64,000 bases of DNA from Bacteroidales bacterium (GCA_016709025.1 JADJEQ010000016.1:236499-300498); one strand, 5' to 3'; counted from the stretch's first letter, positions 25,838 to 35,527 are shown. The notes: generated from the letters alone by a model not told the origin. Numbers and translations are program-made.

Positions 25838-27922
25838 ATGAAAAAAATCTCCATCCTTCTGCTGCTGTTAACATTTATTTCTGCCGGGAATACACCATTG
25901 AAAGCCCAGGCCCCGGCCCAATGCCAGGATGTGATGCTGCAGGCATTCTACTGGGATTCATATGCCGCCAGCAGGTGGACAGTACTCAACTCCCAGGCCG
26001 GTGAAATTGCTTCAAATTACAGCCTGGTATGGCTTCCGCCCAGTGGGAACGCCCAGAGCACCAACAACATGGGTTATGCGCCCATCTGGTGGTTTGACCA
26101 GAACAGCGCTTTTGGCACAGAGGCTGAACTGAAAACACTGATTGCCTCCCTCAATGCCAGGGGCGCAAAATCCATAGCCGATGTGGTGGTGAACCACCGG
26201 AGCGGGGCCACCAACTGGACCGATTTCCCCACCGAAACCTATAACGGAACAACCTACTCGATGGGGCCTGCCCAGATTTGCAGCACCGACGAAGTGGCCA
26301 ACGAACCCGGACAGGCCGATCCGACCGGCGCTCCCGATACCGGCGAAGACTTCAACGGCTCACGCGACCTCGATCACCTGAGCACCATTGTAAGAAACAA
26401 TGTAAAAGGTTATATGCATTTTCTGAAAAACGAAATGGGTTATGCCGGCTGGCGTTACGACTTGACCAAAGGTTACAGTGCCTCCTTTGTGAATGAGTAC
26501 AACCTTGCTGCCGGCGCCTATTTCTCGGTTGGGGAGTATTTCGACGGCAGTTACGATTTGTGCAAAGCTTGGGTGAACGGTTGCAGCAACAACTCAACCA
26601 CCTTCGATTTCCCGCTCAAATTCAGATTGAACGCGGCCATGTGGAACGGCGGAATGGACCTGACCCAACTGGTGTGGCTGATGAATGGCACAACCCCGCA
26701 ACCGGCAGGTTTGATACATCATCCCGATACCAAGCGTTATGCAGTCACTTTCGTGGATAACCACGACACTTACGTAACCGGTAATCCCAACCGCTTCAGC
26801 GGAAATGTAAAAGCTGCCTACGCTTTTCTGATGGGATCTCCCGGGGTGCCCTGTGTACTGCTCGATCACTGGAACAACAACAAAGCAGCGATCTTCGCGA
26901 TGATTGCAGCCCGCCGGGCCGTGCAGCTTCACAGCGAATGCAACGTAACCGTTAACCAATACACGAATAACCTGTATGTTTCCACTGCCACCGGATTTAA
27001 CGGCAGTCTTATTGTGAAGATCGGGAGCGGAAACTACACGCCACCAAACGACTATACCCTGGCCACCTCAGGTACCGACTATGCCATCTGGACCAAAACC
27101 AATAGTCCGGTGGCACCTTCATTGCTGGTTACTCCTTCAGGCGGAACCTATTATACCCCGCAAACGGTGACCATGTCAACCACGGCCGGGGCCTCGGTTT
27201 TTTATACGACCAACAACACCCCGCCAACCAACAACTCCACCCCTTACACTGTACCGGTGGTCGTATCCAACACACAAACCCTGCGCGCCGTTGCCTATAA
27301 CCCGGTTACCCATTTGTATTCGCCTGAAGTGTCAAATACCTACACCATTTCCTCAATACCCACGACCATCAGGGTGCGTTTTAAAGCACCTGGCGGATGG
27401 AACGCCTGCAAGGTCTATTCCTGGTCCGGATCTACCCCGCTTTGTGGTGCCTGGCCGGGAAGTTCAATGACCCTGGAAGATGATGGCTATTATACCTACG
27501 ACATTACCGGGTTCACTTCACTGCCCATAGGTGTGGTCTTCAACAATGGCGCAACTTCCTCAACCCAGCAAACCGTTGACCTGTTTACCTCTGAAGATAA
27601 GTGCTGGGATGCCGGAACCCTGACAGGCGGCAAATACACAGCAACCGAAGTGCCGTGTCCAACCGTCGGCATTACAGATCCGGAGGGGATCAAATGCAAT
27701 ATTTACCCGAATCCGACCCATGATGTAGTCAATTTTACCTTGCCGGATAATTTCAGGGAGGTTGTGGTTACCTCCGTTTTGGGCCGTCAGCTGAACATCA
27801 AACCTTTCCGTGATTCCAATACCTGCCGGCTCGATTTGACGGGTTACCCTTCCGGAGTTTACTATATTACGCTCTCAGGGTCAGATGGAAGCAGGGTCAC
27901 GAAAATGGTGATAAAAAACTGA
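25838..27922 (+). CDS. Secreted alpha-amylase (GH13) with starch-binding module and T9SS sorting domain
   Basis: The 694-residue protein has a signal peptide (to about PLKAQ), a GH13 catalytic barrel (about 28-395; VMLQAFYWDSY, SIADVVVNHR, nucleophile Asp 208 in GWRYDLTKGY, acid/base Glu 233 in FSVGEYFDG, Asp 310 in FVDNHDT), a chitobiase-type C-terminal Ig-like domain (about 425-510; SGGTYYTPQTV), a module like CBM26 (about 512-610; VYSWSGSTPLCGAWPGSSM), and a type A sorting domain (NIYPNPTHDVVNFTL to KMVIKN). It cleaves internal alpha-1,4 bonds of starch at the cell surface. No sus genes adjoin it. Confidence 0.95.
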   Translation: MKKISILLLLLTFISAGNTPLKAQAPAQCQDVMLQAFYWDSYAASRWTVLNSQAGEIASNYSLVWLPPSGNAQSTNNMGYAPIWWFDQNSAFGTEAELKTLIASLNARGAKSIADVVVNHRSGATNWTDFPTETYNGTTYSMGPAQICSTDEVANEPGQADPTGAPDTGEDFNGSRDLDHLSTIVRNNVKGYMHFLKNEMGYAGWRYDLTKGYSASFVNEYNLAAGAYFSVGEYFDGSYDLCKAWVNGCSNNSTTFDFPLKFRLNAAMWNGGMDLTQLVWLMNGTTPQPAGLIHHPDTKRYAVTFVDNHDTYVTGNPNRFSGNVKAAYAFLMGSPGVPCVLLDHWNNNKAAIFAMIAARRAVQLHSECNVTVNQYTNNLYVSTATGFNGSLIVKIGSGNYTPPNDYTLATSGTDYAIWTKTNSPVAPSLLVTPSGGTYYTPQTVTMSTTAGASVFYTTNNTPPTNNSTPYTVPVVVSNTQTLRAVAYNPVTHLYSPEVSNTYTISSIPTTIRVRFKAPGGWNACKVYSWSGSTPLCGAWPGSSMTLEDDGYYTYDITGFTSLPIGVVFNNGATSSTQQTVDLFTSEDKCWDAGTLTGGKYTATEVPCPTVGITDPEGIKCNIYPNPTHDVVNFTLPDNFREVVVTSVLGRQLNIKPFRDSNTCRLDLTGYPSGVYYITLSGSDGSRVTKMVIKN

Positions 27923-28699
27923 TTTAAGTAGAAAGTGAAAAGGATGAAGTCGGAAGTCGGAGGTCGGAGGCGAAGGAGGAAGACAGGGTGCGGAGAAAGT
28001 AGGTCAGAGGTCGGATCCGATAGCTATGGGACGGAGGAAGACGAAGATGACAGAGACTGAGACAAAAGACTGAAAGAGTAAGAGACGTAGGGTCAGAGAG
28101 AACGAGAAACATTTACTATGTGTCTATTTTCTTCTATGTTCCTATGTGTTGAAAAACTGGTTTGCGGAGAAAGTAGGTCAGAGGTCGGAGGTCGGAGGTA
28201 TGAAGTCGGAAGTCGGAAGTCGGAAGTAAGATAGAGACGAAGAGACTAAGAGACTGAGAGACTGAGAAATAAGTATTGAGTAGTGAGTGAGCAGGTTGAC
28301 ATAGAGATATAGAGACTGAAAGACTGAGAGACTTTTTCTATGTGTCTATTTTCTTCTATGTTCCTATGTGTTGAAAAACTGGTTTGCGGAGAAAGTAGGT
28401 CAGAGGTCGGATCCCGATAGCTATCGGGACGGAGGTCGGAGGTCGGAAGTAAGAAGGTGACTGAGAGACTGAGAGACGAAGAGACTGAAAGAGTAAGAGA
28501 CGTAGGGTCAGAGAGAACGAGAAACATTTACTATGTGTCTATTTTCTTCTATGTTCCTATGTGTTGAAAAAAACTGCTTTGAGAAGAAAGTGGAAATGTC
28601 ATCAGAAGTAAGAAAGTAAGAAGTAAGAGGTAAGAAGTCGGAAGTCGGAGGTAAGAAGTAAGAGTATGAGAAATTGAAGTCGGCTGGAATTAAAATCAT
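27923..28699. repeat. Purine-rich, internally repeated intergenic block
   Basis: No gene. The plus strand is dominated by short purine units (GAAGTCGGAAGTCGG, GAGACTGAGAGACT) and by three copies of a longer unit of about 80-110 bp beginning near 28080, 28327 and 28498 (core TATGTGTCTATTTTCTTCTA then TGTTCCTATGTGTTGAAAAA). Two copies of the palindrome around GATAGCTATC lie inside (about 28018 and 28414). The minus-strand open frames here are by-products of the missing stops in the C/T-rich complement. Confidence 0.8.
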
Positions 28700-29902
28700 T
28701 TGATCCCGAATCGTTTAATTAAAAGAATAGTTGTGGATAAACTGAACATCAAACTCCTGGCGTTCCCGGATGCACCGGATGCTGTATTTACAGATGCGGT
28801 CAGCCGGATTGATAAACTGATCTCACCCATCAATTACACGCTCACAGAAAACAATCCCGATGTCCTGTTTTTTCTTTCGGGCGGATCTGAGCAAAGTGCT
28901 GTAAAACTGGTTTCGGAAGGGCGTTTTTATATCCTGATTGGTTCACGCCACGAAAACGCCTATGCTTCAGCAACGGAGGTCAAGGCATATCTGAACGACC
29001 AGAATATTCAATCTGTACTCATGGATGAAGAAGATCCTGGAACGGCCGTGTTTCTTAACGACTTTATTTTAGTAAAACAAGCATTGAAGCAATTAAACGG
29101 GAAAAATCTTGGATTGATCGGAAAGGTATCCGACTGGCTTGTTTCCTCTGCAGTTCCTTCATCCATCCTGAAAGAAAAATTCGGAATTAACTTATCGGTG
29201 ATACCCTGGAGCGACCTGCCCCATTTCACAGAATTTGAGGCTTCAGGTCCGTTTCTGGAAGCTTTTTCGGCCTCAACATGCATCGATCTTACCGAAACGG
29301 CTAAAGTGAATGAATTGCTTTCGGATACCATTCAAAAACGAAACCTGGATGCCATTACCGTAGAATGTTTTCCGCTGGTCCGCAAAAACAGTGTTACCGC
29401 CTGCCTGCCCCTGGCAAAATTCAACAACGAAGGCATTCCGGCTGGTTGCGAAGGTGACCTCACAGCCATAACAGGCATGATGCTCTGCCGGGAACTCACC
29501 GGAATTATCCCCTGGATTGCCAACATCAACAAGGTTACCGATGAGGTTTGCCTGTTTTCACATTGCACCATTGCCCCCGGCCTTGTTACATCGTATTCAG
29601 TAACAACGCATTTTGAAACCGGCGTGGGGACGGCCATAGAAGGCGATTATAAGGCTGACCTGGTTACCATTTTCCGGTTTGACAATAAATTCAGCAAGGC
29701 GTTTATTGCCACTGCAAACATTACCGGCCGGCCAAAATCTGCCACCGCCTGCCGTACACAAATTGAAGTGAAACTCACACCAAATGAGGTCAAATTGCTC
29801 AGGCAAAGTCCGCTGGGCAATCATCACCTGGTATTCCCCGGCGATTGTAAAAGCTTGTTGAATACTGCCTGTTCAGTTCTGGGAATTGACGTGCAGCAAT
29901 GA
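28700..29902 (+). CDS. L-fucose/L-arabinose isomerase-like protein
   Basis: The protein of about 390-400 residues follows the fucose-isomerase-like fold: an N-terminal sugar-binding-type domain (DVLFFLSGGSEQS), a middle domain (NLGLIGKVSDWLVSS), DAITVECFPLVRKNSVTACL carrying a Glu in the metal-binding position, EGDLTAITGMM, and LFSHCTIAPGL with a metal-ligand His. It may interconvert an aldose and ketose in the cytoplasm; the substrate is unclear. The start is uncertain: TTG at 28700 or GTG at 28733 fit, and there is no ATG nearby. It stands alone. Confidence 0.75.
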   Translation: MIPNRLIKRIVVDKLNIKLLAFPDAPDAVFTDAVSRIDKLISPINYTLTENNPDVLFFLSGGSEQSAVKLVSEGRFYILIGSRHENAYASATEVKAYLNDQNIQSVLMDEEDPGTAVFLNDFILVKQALKQLNGKNLGLIGKVSDWLVSSAVPSSILKEKFGINLSVIPWSDLPHFTEFEASGPFLEAFSASTCIDLTETAKVNELLSDTIQKRNLDAITVECFPLVRKNSVTACLPLAKFNNEGIPAGCEGDLTAITGMMLCRELTGIIPWIANINKVTDEVCLFSHCTIAPGLVTSYSVTTHFETGVGTAIEGDYKADLVTIFRFDNKFSKAFIATANITGRPKSATACRTQIEVKLTPNEVKLLRQSPLGNHHLVFPGDCKSLLNTACSVLGIDVQQ

Positions 29903-30006
29903 GACCATCAGCAGGTTGAGTATCCGGGGATTAACTTTACGGGGGATTGAATTATGATATACTTGTTTCCAGGTCTGAGATACTGATCATAAAACCCGGG
30001 CGTTTA

Positions 30007-31197
30007 TTATTGTTTCAGGAACTTCACGGTTTTAACCGTTGAGCCATCGGTTATTTTTGCAAAATACACCCCCGGAGGAAAGGCATGAACATCAAGCCCT
30101 GTGGTTGGTTGCGTTAGCTGGATTTTTTTAAGTTGCTGACCCTGAAGGTTAACTATGGTCAGAGAGGTGTTGTTTCCCGCAGTGATTTGTGTTTCGATGG
30201 TGATAATATTGTTTGCCGGATTGGGATATATACTGATGGGGGATTTAATAAGGGGGGCTTCATTTGTACCAACAATCAACTGATTCAGCGGACAACTCCA
30301 GATGCCATTATATCCCTTAACTGCATAAAGCATTTCGTCGTTGCTTACCAGGGCGTTTGTCCAGTATTCCAAACCTGTAAACTCCCAATTCCAGGTATGA
30401 TCTGACAATTTATACAGGCCTGTTTCTCCGCACATAAATATATGATCTCCGATATGATGGAATTGCTCAAACTCTCCGTAATAATCATATCCATAAGGAT
30501 TCCACAACTCAATCAGCCCGTTGCTGACATTGCTGATGGTGCCCGTTGGGATAAGCTTCCGGTAAACGCCTCCTTTGGATGCGGCAATAATTGTATCTCC
30601 TTTTACAGTGATCGCATCCCATTCGAAATTATAAGCAGGAGGCCAAAGGTTCCAGCTTAACCCCAGATCATTGCTTTCTGCAATTCCATTATAACCGGCT
30701 ATTACAAGCGTATTGCCATCGTAATCAAAATCATAAATTCCGGAAACAGGACTGCTTTCAACCAAAGTTGTCCAGGCGGGGTCACCGGAAATCCTTAAAT
30801 AAATACTGTTGTTGCCGGATGCCAGCATGATGCTGTCATTCAGGATGATTTTATTGATTAGCCCACCCGGCAAACCTTCATTGTATGTTGACCAGTTTAA
30901 TGTAGCTTTTGCGGTCCTGTAGATTCCATTGGGCGTGCAGGCATAAATCATCGAATCGCCCGACAATAAATATTTAACGCCACCCGACTGCAACAGATTA
31001 CTGCCGCTCCAGGTATTCCCATTGTCATAAGAAACAGCCAGGTCATAAGGGCCAAAAGAGGAAGCACCTGAAATAACAGTGGAATCGAAGGCAGTAACTG
31101 AAATATTTGGCTCAAAGTCATCACTCAATAAAGTCCATTGAGGATACACCTCCACAACCACTGCCATGAGTAACAAAGCCAGGATTATCTTTTTCAT
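30007..31197 (-). CDS. Secreted propeller-like protein with T9SS sorting domain
   Basis: The 396-residue protein starts at ATG 31197 (signal MKKIILALLLMAVVVEVYPQ), a choice supported by the promoter just upstream. The body (about 25-310) has repeats like photosynthesis-stability/sortilin-type propellers (YDLAVSYDNGNTWSGSN, IAESNDLGLSWNLWPPAYN, IIAASKGGVYRKLI). The end is a type A sorting domain (SPISIYPNPANNIITIETQ, LDVHAFPPGVYFAKITDGS, VKFLKQ). It is exported through T9SS. The role is unknown. Confidence 0.85.
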   Translation of the reverse strand: MKKIILALLLMAVVVEVYPQWTLLSDDFEPNISVTAFDSTVISGASSFGPYDLAVSYDNGNTWSGSNLLQSGGVKYLLSGDSMIYACTPNGIYRTAKATLNWSTYNEGLPGGLINKIILNDSIMLASGNNSIYLRISGDPAWTTLVESSPVSGIYDFDYDGNTLVIAGYNGIAESNDLGLSWNLWPPAYNFEWDAITVKGDTIIAASKGGVYRKLIPTGTISNVSNGLIELWNPYGYDYYGEFEQFHHIGDHIFMCGETGLYKLSDHTWNWEFTGLEYWTNALVSNDEMLYAVKGYNGIWSCPLNQLIVGTNEAPLIKSPISIYPNPANNIITIETQITAGNNTSLTIVNLQGQQLKKIQLTQPTTGLDVHAFPPGVYFAKITDGSTVKTVKFLKQ

Positions 31198-31517
31198 TTT
31201 CCTGAAGTTGAACAATTCAAATATACAATAATTTTCACCTTTAGTCAAGCAGTAATTTACACTGATATCCCTGTTATCATGGGCAAGAAGAACCGGCTGA
31301 ATTGATAACACAGCGTATTCATTTGCTCCGTGAATGCATGAGAAATGGGGAATAAACGGTAAATCACCTTTCTGAAGTTTTGTTTGCCCGGGCAGGGAAA
31401 TCCGGAATGATCAAATCATTTATAACACAGCAAAGGGAGGCATGTCAGGCATGACATGCAGAAATACCGGAAGTGTTGCTCTTCCGGTTGATTCCACAAC
31501 AGATGAGGATCTGAAGT
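31198..31517 (-). other. Intergenic region with hairpin and promoter
   Basis: No gene. It holds the promoter at 31218-31248 and an 8-bp hairpin, GCATGTCA (31440-31447) with TGACATGC (31452-31459), possibly a transcription end for the gene at 31518 although it lacks a U-run. Confidence 0.5.
31218..31248 (-). promoter_or_regulatory. Bacteroidota-type promoter
   Basis: On the minus strand: TTG (31248-31246), 20-nt spacer, TATATTTG (31225-31218). It lies about 20 bp before the ATG at 31197. Confidence 0.65.
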
Positions 31518-32075
31518 CTAGGCCTTTTTCCCCTGCATTTCAGCCATTTTGTGCCCGATGAGTCCCAGGATCAACCAGGGAACAATGGCATCGGCAAAAT
31601 GAGCGAATATGTCCGGTGCTTTATACCAGATGAAGTTTGTATAGGGAGTGAAGAAAAATCCGATCATCCCAACGGCAAGAGAAAGGTAAAGCCTGTTCAT
31701 CAGGGTAGGATTTTTTTGTTGCAGGAACAGCCAGAACAAAAGGAAAGAGATCACAAAACAAACCATGAGTCCCCTGATCATCGGCATAGCCATGCTCATT
31801 GAATTTGAATTCCGGTAATTGATTACAGCCCAGGGCTTGCCATCCAGGGCCTTCATCATCGCTTGTTGGTCTTCAGAACTCAACGACGGATCAGGCTGCC
31901 CCAGCACGTACATGCCCTGGGTAAGCCCCTGGTTTTTCAACATCTGTAAAATGCTGTCCTGTGCCGGTGTGTATGCCGAAGCTGATTTATGAAAATTGGG
32001 CATGGCATACGACAGAAACTGCCATACAAAAATGACGACGGCGCCGATGATTGAGAAGAGTAGTCTGTGTTTCAT
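31518..32075 (-). CDS. Four-helix membrane protein of unknown function
   Basis: The 185-residue protein has a hydrophobic helix at 5-25, a periplasmic stretch of about 80 residues (VLGQPDPSLSSEDQQAMM), then helices at about 102-118, 128-147 and 160-178 (VPWLILGLIGHKMAEM). I do not recognise a named family. It is a single gene with a possible -7 element, TACTTTTG on the minus strand at 32106-32099. Confidence 0.7.
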   Translation of the reverse strand: MKHRLLFSIIGAVVIFVWQFLSYAMPNFHKSASAYTPAQDSILQMLKNQGLTQGMYVLGQPDPSLSSEDQQAMMKALDGKPWAVINYRNSNSMSMAMPMIRGLMVCFVISFLLFWLFLQQKNPTLMNRLYLSLAVGMIGFFFTPYTNFIWYKAPDIFAHFADAIVPWLILGLIGHKMAEMQGKKA

Positions 32076-32213
32076 ATGAAAAGGGTTTTGGGTTTAGCCA
32101 AAAGTACAAAAATTCATTCACAAAGGTGCTGGTATGTATTCCTGCTGATACGGGGGAAACCTGAACCGGTTGTGATCAGAGACCGGATTTCTGTTTTATA
32201 ACCATTTTATCCT

Positions 32214-32350
32214 GTATCTAATCATTTAATTTGATGTTTATTTTGGCACAATATTTTTAATTGCCTTCTGTATTCCTTTATTGATAATTGTTACAGAAGA
32301 AAAATTTTCTGCCAACTTTTAAAACCTGTTTGGTTCTGGCTTGTCCATGT
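32214..32350 (+). repeat. 137-bp direct repeat, copy 1
   Basis: Runs from GTATCTAATCATTTAATTTG to TTGTCCATGT and matches 32823-32960 with only a few differences and one extra A in copy 2. Confidence 0.9.
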
Positions 32351-32367
32351 CAGGGTATTCACATTTC

Positions 32368-32676
32368 GCCCCTCTGGGGCTTAAAAAAATCACACTTCAT
32401 CTTTTTTCTACCAACGTTTCGCCTCTCTGAGGCTTATAACATATCTCAGCCCTGATATACCAGCATTTCTCATATTTGGGGCATTGGTCGTTTAACCAAT
32501 ATAATTGTCCCAACATTCAGTCTTGATCGGACTTTGCATTCAATTCTACTGCTTTCTTTTTACTTTAAATGGATTTCTGGTGATCGTGATGCTACATGTA
32601 TGTTTTTGATTAGCCCCAGAGGGGCGCAACGTTGGCAGGAATGAACAAATCATTGACATCAAAGCCTCAGAGAGGC
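32368..32676. repeat. Cluster of four REP-like palindromes
   Basis: Palindromes GCCCCTCTGGGGC (32368), GCCTCTCTGAGGC (32421), GCCCCAGAGGGGC (32613) and GCCTCAGAGAGGC (32664), 13 bp each. The first two have ACGTTTCG- or ATTTCG-like DNA on the left, the last two have CGCAACGTT or CGTAACGTG on the right, so the pairs are in opposite orientation. The same family occurs at 39.2-39.9 kb. Confidence 0.8.
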
Positions 32677-32822
32677 GTAACGTGAATTTAAATTACCGAT
32701 AGATCACTACCATTGCCTGGTACGATGGCCCCGGGTTGTATACCCATGAGTCATGCGGGGTATTAAATATTATTTCTGAAATTCCAGACATCATTTTCGG
32801 ACCGAAGGTGTTTTTGCCTTTA

Positions 32823-32960
32823 GTATCTAATCATTTAATTTGATGTTTATTTTGGCACAATATTTTTAATTGCCTTCTGTATTCCTTTATTGATAAGTGT
32901 TACAGAAGAAAAATTTTCTGCCAACTTTTAAAAACCTGTTTGGTTCCGGCTTGTCCATGT
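32823..32960 (+). repeat. 137-bp direct repeat, copy 2
   Basis: Near-identical to 32214-32350. Its right end is about 30 bp from the stop of the isochorismatase-like gene. Confidence 0.9.
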
Positions 32961-32993
32961 TGGGATTTTCCGGGATTATCGCAATCACCGACC

Positions 32994-33587
32994 TCACTTC
33001 CCTGTATTTTCGATGATCAGTTTCACCACATCGAAGGCAACCGCATCAAACATCTCTTCCACATTCTTCGTGTATGCGGCGTTGTGGCTGATGATGGCGT
33101 TTTTCACCATAAAGGCCTGGTAATCCTGATTCTGGGCCCCAATCCAGGTAGAGAGTACGCATCCGACAGCACTTAATCCGCAAAGAAAGAGGGTATTGCT
33201 TCCTGTTGATTGAATGACCTTGTCGAGGTCGGTCTTGTTGAAGCCATCGCCGTAAGTTTTTATAACCTTTGGATCGGTGGGCAGAATCTTCACCGTTTCC
33301 GGAAATTCAAACCCTTCCGTGCCCGGCGTAACGCCATACTCTTCGCTGCTGTGATAGACCCTGATCACAGGGTAACCGTTCCTGCGGAAGAGCTCAATCA
33401 GACCGTTGATGTACTCCATCGCCATCACTTTATCCTCCGACATCATGGGCAAAAATGCATTCTGGATATCGATCACCAGCAGGGCAGGTTTGATCGGTTC
33501 TTTGGGTTTTTCGGTTTTACCCTGGGCGAAGGATGGAATTGCCATTGCCATCAGCAGGATGGCCATAATTGTGGTTAATTTTTTCAT
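32994..33587 (-). CDS. Exported isochorismatase-like cysteine hydrolase
   Basis: The 197-residue protein has a signal peptide (to SFAQ) and the isochorismatase fold: catalytic Asp in ALLVIDIQNAFL (about residue 40), Lys in YGDGFNKTDLD, and nucleophile Cys in LCGLSAVGCVLSTW. These three make the D-K-C set of the family, which hydrolyses amides such as nicotinamide or ureido compounds, or isochorismate. Export to the periplasm is unusual for the superfamily. The gene stands alone; CAAATATA at 33623-33630 (TATATTTG on the minus strand) is its probable -7 element. Confidence 0.85.
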   Translation of the reverse strand: MKKLTTIMAILLMAMAIPSFAQGKTEKPKEPIKPALLVIDIQNAFLPMMSEDKVMAMEYINGLIELFRRNGYPVIRVYHSSEEYGVTPGTEGFEFPETVKILPTDPKVIKTYGDGFNKTDLDKVIQSTGSNTLFLCGLSAVGCVLSTWIGAQNQDYQAFMVKNAIISHNAAYTKNVEEMFDAVAFDVVKLIIENTGK

Positions 33588-33622
33588 GGTTTCCGTTTAT
33601 TGGGTGATGTTTGTACTCAATA

Positions 33623-33630
33623 CAAATATA
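33623..33630 (-). promoter_or_regulatory. -7 element of the isochorismatase-like gene
   Basis: TATATTTG on the minus strand, about 36 bp before the start codon at 33587. Confidence 0.45.
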
Positions 33631-33825
33631 CCTGAATCCTATATCATATCCTGTTCTGACCGCACTTTTTTTCGCTGTTTCCCGGGTGGATCAGCCAGGA
33701 TTCAATCCAGCCGGCTAACAGGTAACCGGACGATCTTTTTCGGGTAGTTATGCATCATGATGCCGGAATTGTATTATCTTGGTTTCTCAAAATAAAAGAA
33801 TACTGGTTTTTCAAATACTCCCATT

Positions 33826-34893
33826 ATGAAAAGAAACACTGAACATGTTTATTCACCCGGAATTATGCTGATTAACAAGCTGTTAATATTATCATTACTC
33901 CTTATTTCCAGCCAAAATCTCTTTTCACAGGACACCTTTTCTATTGTTGCCGTTGATTCCGTTACCGGGGAAATTGGCAGTGCCGGCGCTTCATGTGTGG
34001 GCTCCAGTACAAGTTATCCGCATGGTGCACAGATTTTAAGCGATGTGATTCCCGGAATTGGCGCCATTCACACCCAGGCGTCGTGGCATGCCACCAATCA
34101 GCAGCGTGCCCATGCATGGATGATGCAGGGGTTGTCACCACAGCAGATCATCGATTCACTGGTGGCCCATGATGTGGGCAATAACCCGCACATCCGGCAG
34201 TACGGCATTGTTGACTACAACGACGGGCACCCCCGGAGCGCCGCATACACAGGCATAAACTGCATGGATTATAAGAATCATACCGCACACCTGAATTATT
34301 CCGTTCAGGGAAATATCCTGATGGGGCAGGAGATCCTCGATTCCATTGAATCAAGGTTTCTCAATACCCCTGGTTCCCTTGCCGACCGGCTGATGGCGGC
34401 ACTTCAGGGTGCAAAAGTGATCGGGGCCGACACCCGCTGCGGCATCCACAACACCTCTTCACAATCCTCTTTTCTGCGGGTAGCCAGACTGAACAACCAG
34501 CCCGATTCCCTCTACCTGGACCTGTATATGGCTTATCCTCAAAATCTTACCGGAATTTATCCGGTCGACCCGATCGACTCGCTCCAGACATTGTATGATG
34601 CCTGGAAAGTGTACGTAAGTGTAAAAGACGGGCCAGGAGCATTCAACCCGTATTTAAAAGTGTTCACCGATCAGGCAGGCACTACCACCTTCGATTTTAC
34701 CCTTTGCCATGGCTACGAAGGCACCCGGGTTGAGATCTGCGACCTCACCGGACGCAAAGTAGCCGGATTTGAAGTGGACAACCCGGTGGAAAAAATACAG
34801 TTACAACGCAAGGGCATATTCATCTACAGGATACTGGATAAAAAGAACAGGCAAATGGCGGAGGGGAAGTTCTTTTTGACGGAGCAGAGATAA
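33826..34893 (+). CDS. DUF1028 family exported protein
   Basis: The 355-residue protein has a hydrophobic signal segment (about 15-32, LINKLLILSLLLISSQNLFS), then a DUF1028 domain of about 215 residues starting at the Thr in QDTFSIVAVDSVTGEIG, with GSAGASCVGSS, GIGAIHTQASW, NPHIRQYGIVDY and YSVQGNILMG. DUF1028 has an Ntn-hydrolase-like fold; a mature N-terminal Thr after cleavage would fit. The last 75 residues (FTLCHGYEGTRVEICDLTGRK to GKFFLTEQR) resemble a T9SS sorting domain without the NP motif. The biochemical role of the family is not settled. Confidence 0.8.
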   Translation: MKRNTEHVYSPGIMLINKLLILSLLLISSQNLFSQDTFSIVAVDSVTGEIGSAGASCVGSSTSYPHGAQILSDVIPGIGAIHTQASWHATNQQRAHAWMMQGLSPQQIIDSLVAHDVGNNPHIRQYGIVDYNDGHPRSAAYTGINCMDYKNHTAHLNYSVQGNILMGQEILDSIESRFLNTPGSLADRLMAALQGAKVIGADTRCGIHNTSSQSSFLRVARLNNQPDSLYLDLYMAYPQNLTGIYPVDPIDSLQTLYDAWKVYVSVKDGPGAFNPYLKVFTDQAGTTTFDFTLCHGYEGTRVEICDLTGRKVAGFEVDNPVEKIQLQRKGIFIYRILDKKNRQMAEGKFFLTEQR

Positions 34894-35323
34894 GGAAGCT
34901 GTGGAAGCACGCGTCAGGAGACGCGCGCCAACAGAGGACGCGCGCCAACAGAAGTTTTTAATAGAAGGGAAGCGTAATTCGTCAAGCCAAATATTATAAT
35001 CCAATTTTACTTTAAACCCCGCCTGCCGGTCTACCCGCCGCAGGAGGGCGGGCAGGTTTGGACTTTAGACTTTGAGCTTGAATTTTAGGTCGTGGAAGCA
35101 CGCGTCAGGAGACGCGCGCCAACAGAGGACGCGCGCCAACCTGGGGAGCCATTGAGGCAGGCGCCTGTCTGCGGCCTTTAACACACATCAACAGCGGGAC
35201 CTGTATTTCCCGTTGCGACCATTTCCTACGGTACCGGAATGTGTGAAACATGTAAGCATTTCTTTAAAATGTGTAATGATTCCGGTGTTAACCCACACGA
35301 ACTTTGTGTCAATAATTAAAGAC
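34894..35323 (+). other. Gene-free region with duplicated GC-rich motif
   Basis: No gene. A 48-bp sequence (GTGGAAGCACGCGTCAGGAG then ACGCGCGCCAACAGAGGACG and CGCGCCAAC) occurs at about 34902-34950 and again at 35092-35140. A hairpin CCGCCTGCCGGTCTACCCGC / GAGGGCGGGCAGG lies between at about 35019-35056. Confidence 0.75.
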
Positions 35324-35527
35324 ATGAAAAAAGTCAGATTGTTCATTCCGATTGCTTTGGTTCTGTTATTTCTGCTGGGTTTGTCATCGTGCATGGTTGC
35401 TACCCGTGGATCTTCCGGTAACGATGCCCCGAAAGGATGGTACAAGAATTCAAACAATCCCCATCATCCGAATTCAACAAACCCTGGTAAAGGGCACACA
35501 AGAAAAAATAAAAAAAAACCACTATGA
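35324..35527 (+). CDS. Small lipoprotein, cationic and Asn/Pro-rich
   Basis: A 67-residue protein from ATG 35324 with a lipoprotein signal (RLFIPIALVLLFLLGLSSC) and a short mature tail rich in Gly, Asn, His and Lys (NPHHPNSTNPGKGHTRKNKK). No family is recognised. The stop overlaps the next start (ATGA at 35524), so the two are translationally coupled. Confidence 0.6.
   Translation: MKKVRLFIPIALVLLFLLGLSSCMVATRGSSGNDAPKGWYKNSNNPHHPNSTNPGKGHTRKNKKKPL

Larger units (their letters stand above)
32076..32993. other. Gene-free region made of repeats
   Basis: Over 900 bp without a gene. It consists of two direct copies of a 137-bp block flanking a group of four GC-rich palindromes (separate entries). 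Confidence 0.75.

Noticed and set aside
28246..28699. Open minus-strand frames in the 28-kb repeat block
   Set aside because: They consist of Ser/Leu/Pro/Thr low complexity, mirror the repeat period and have no start context; the purine-rich strand simply lacks stops on its complement.
27923..28699. Possible CRISPR array
   Set aside because: Repeat units vary in length and overlap, spacers are not unique and no cas genes are near.
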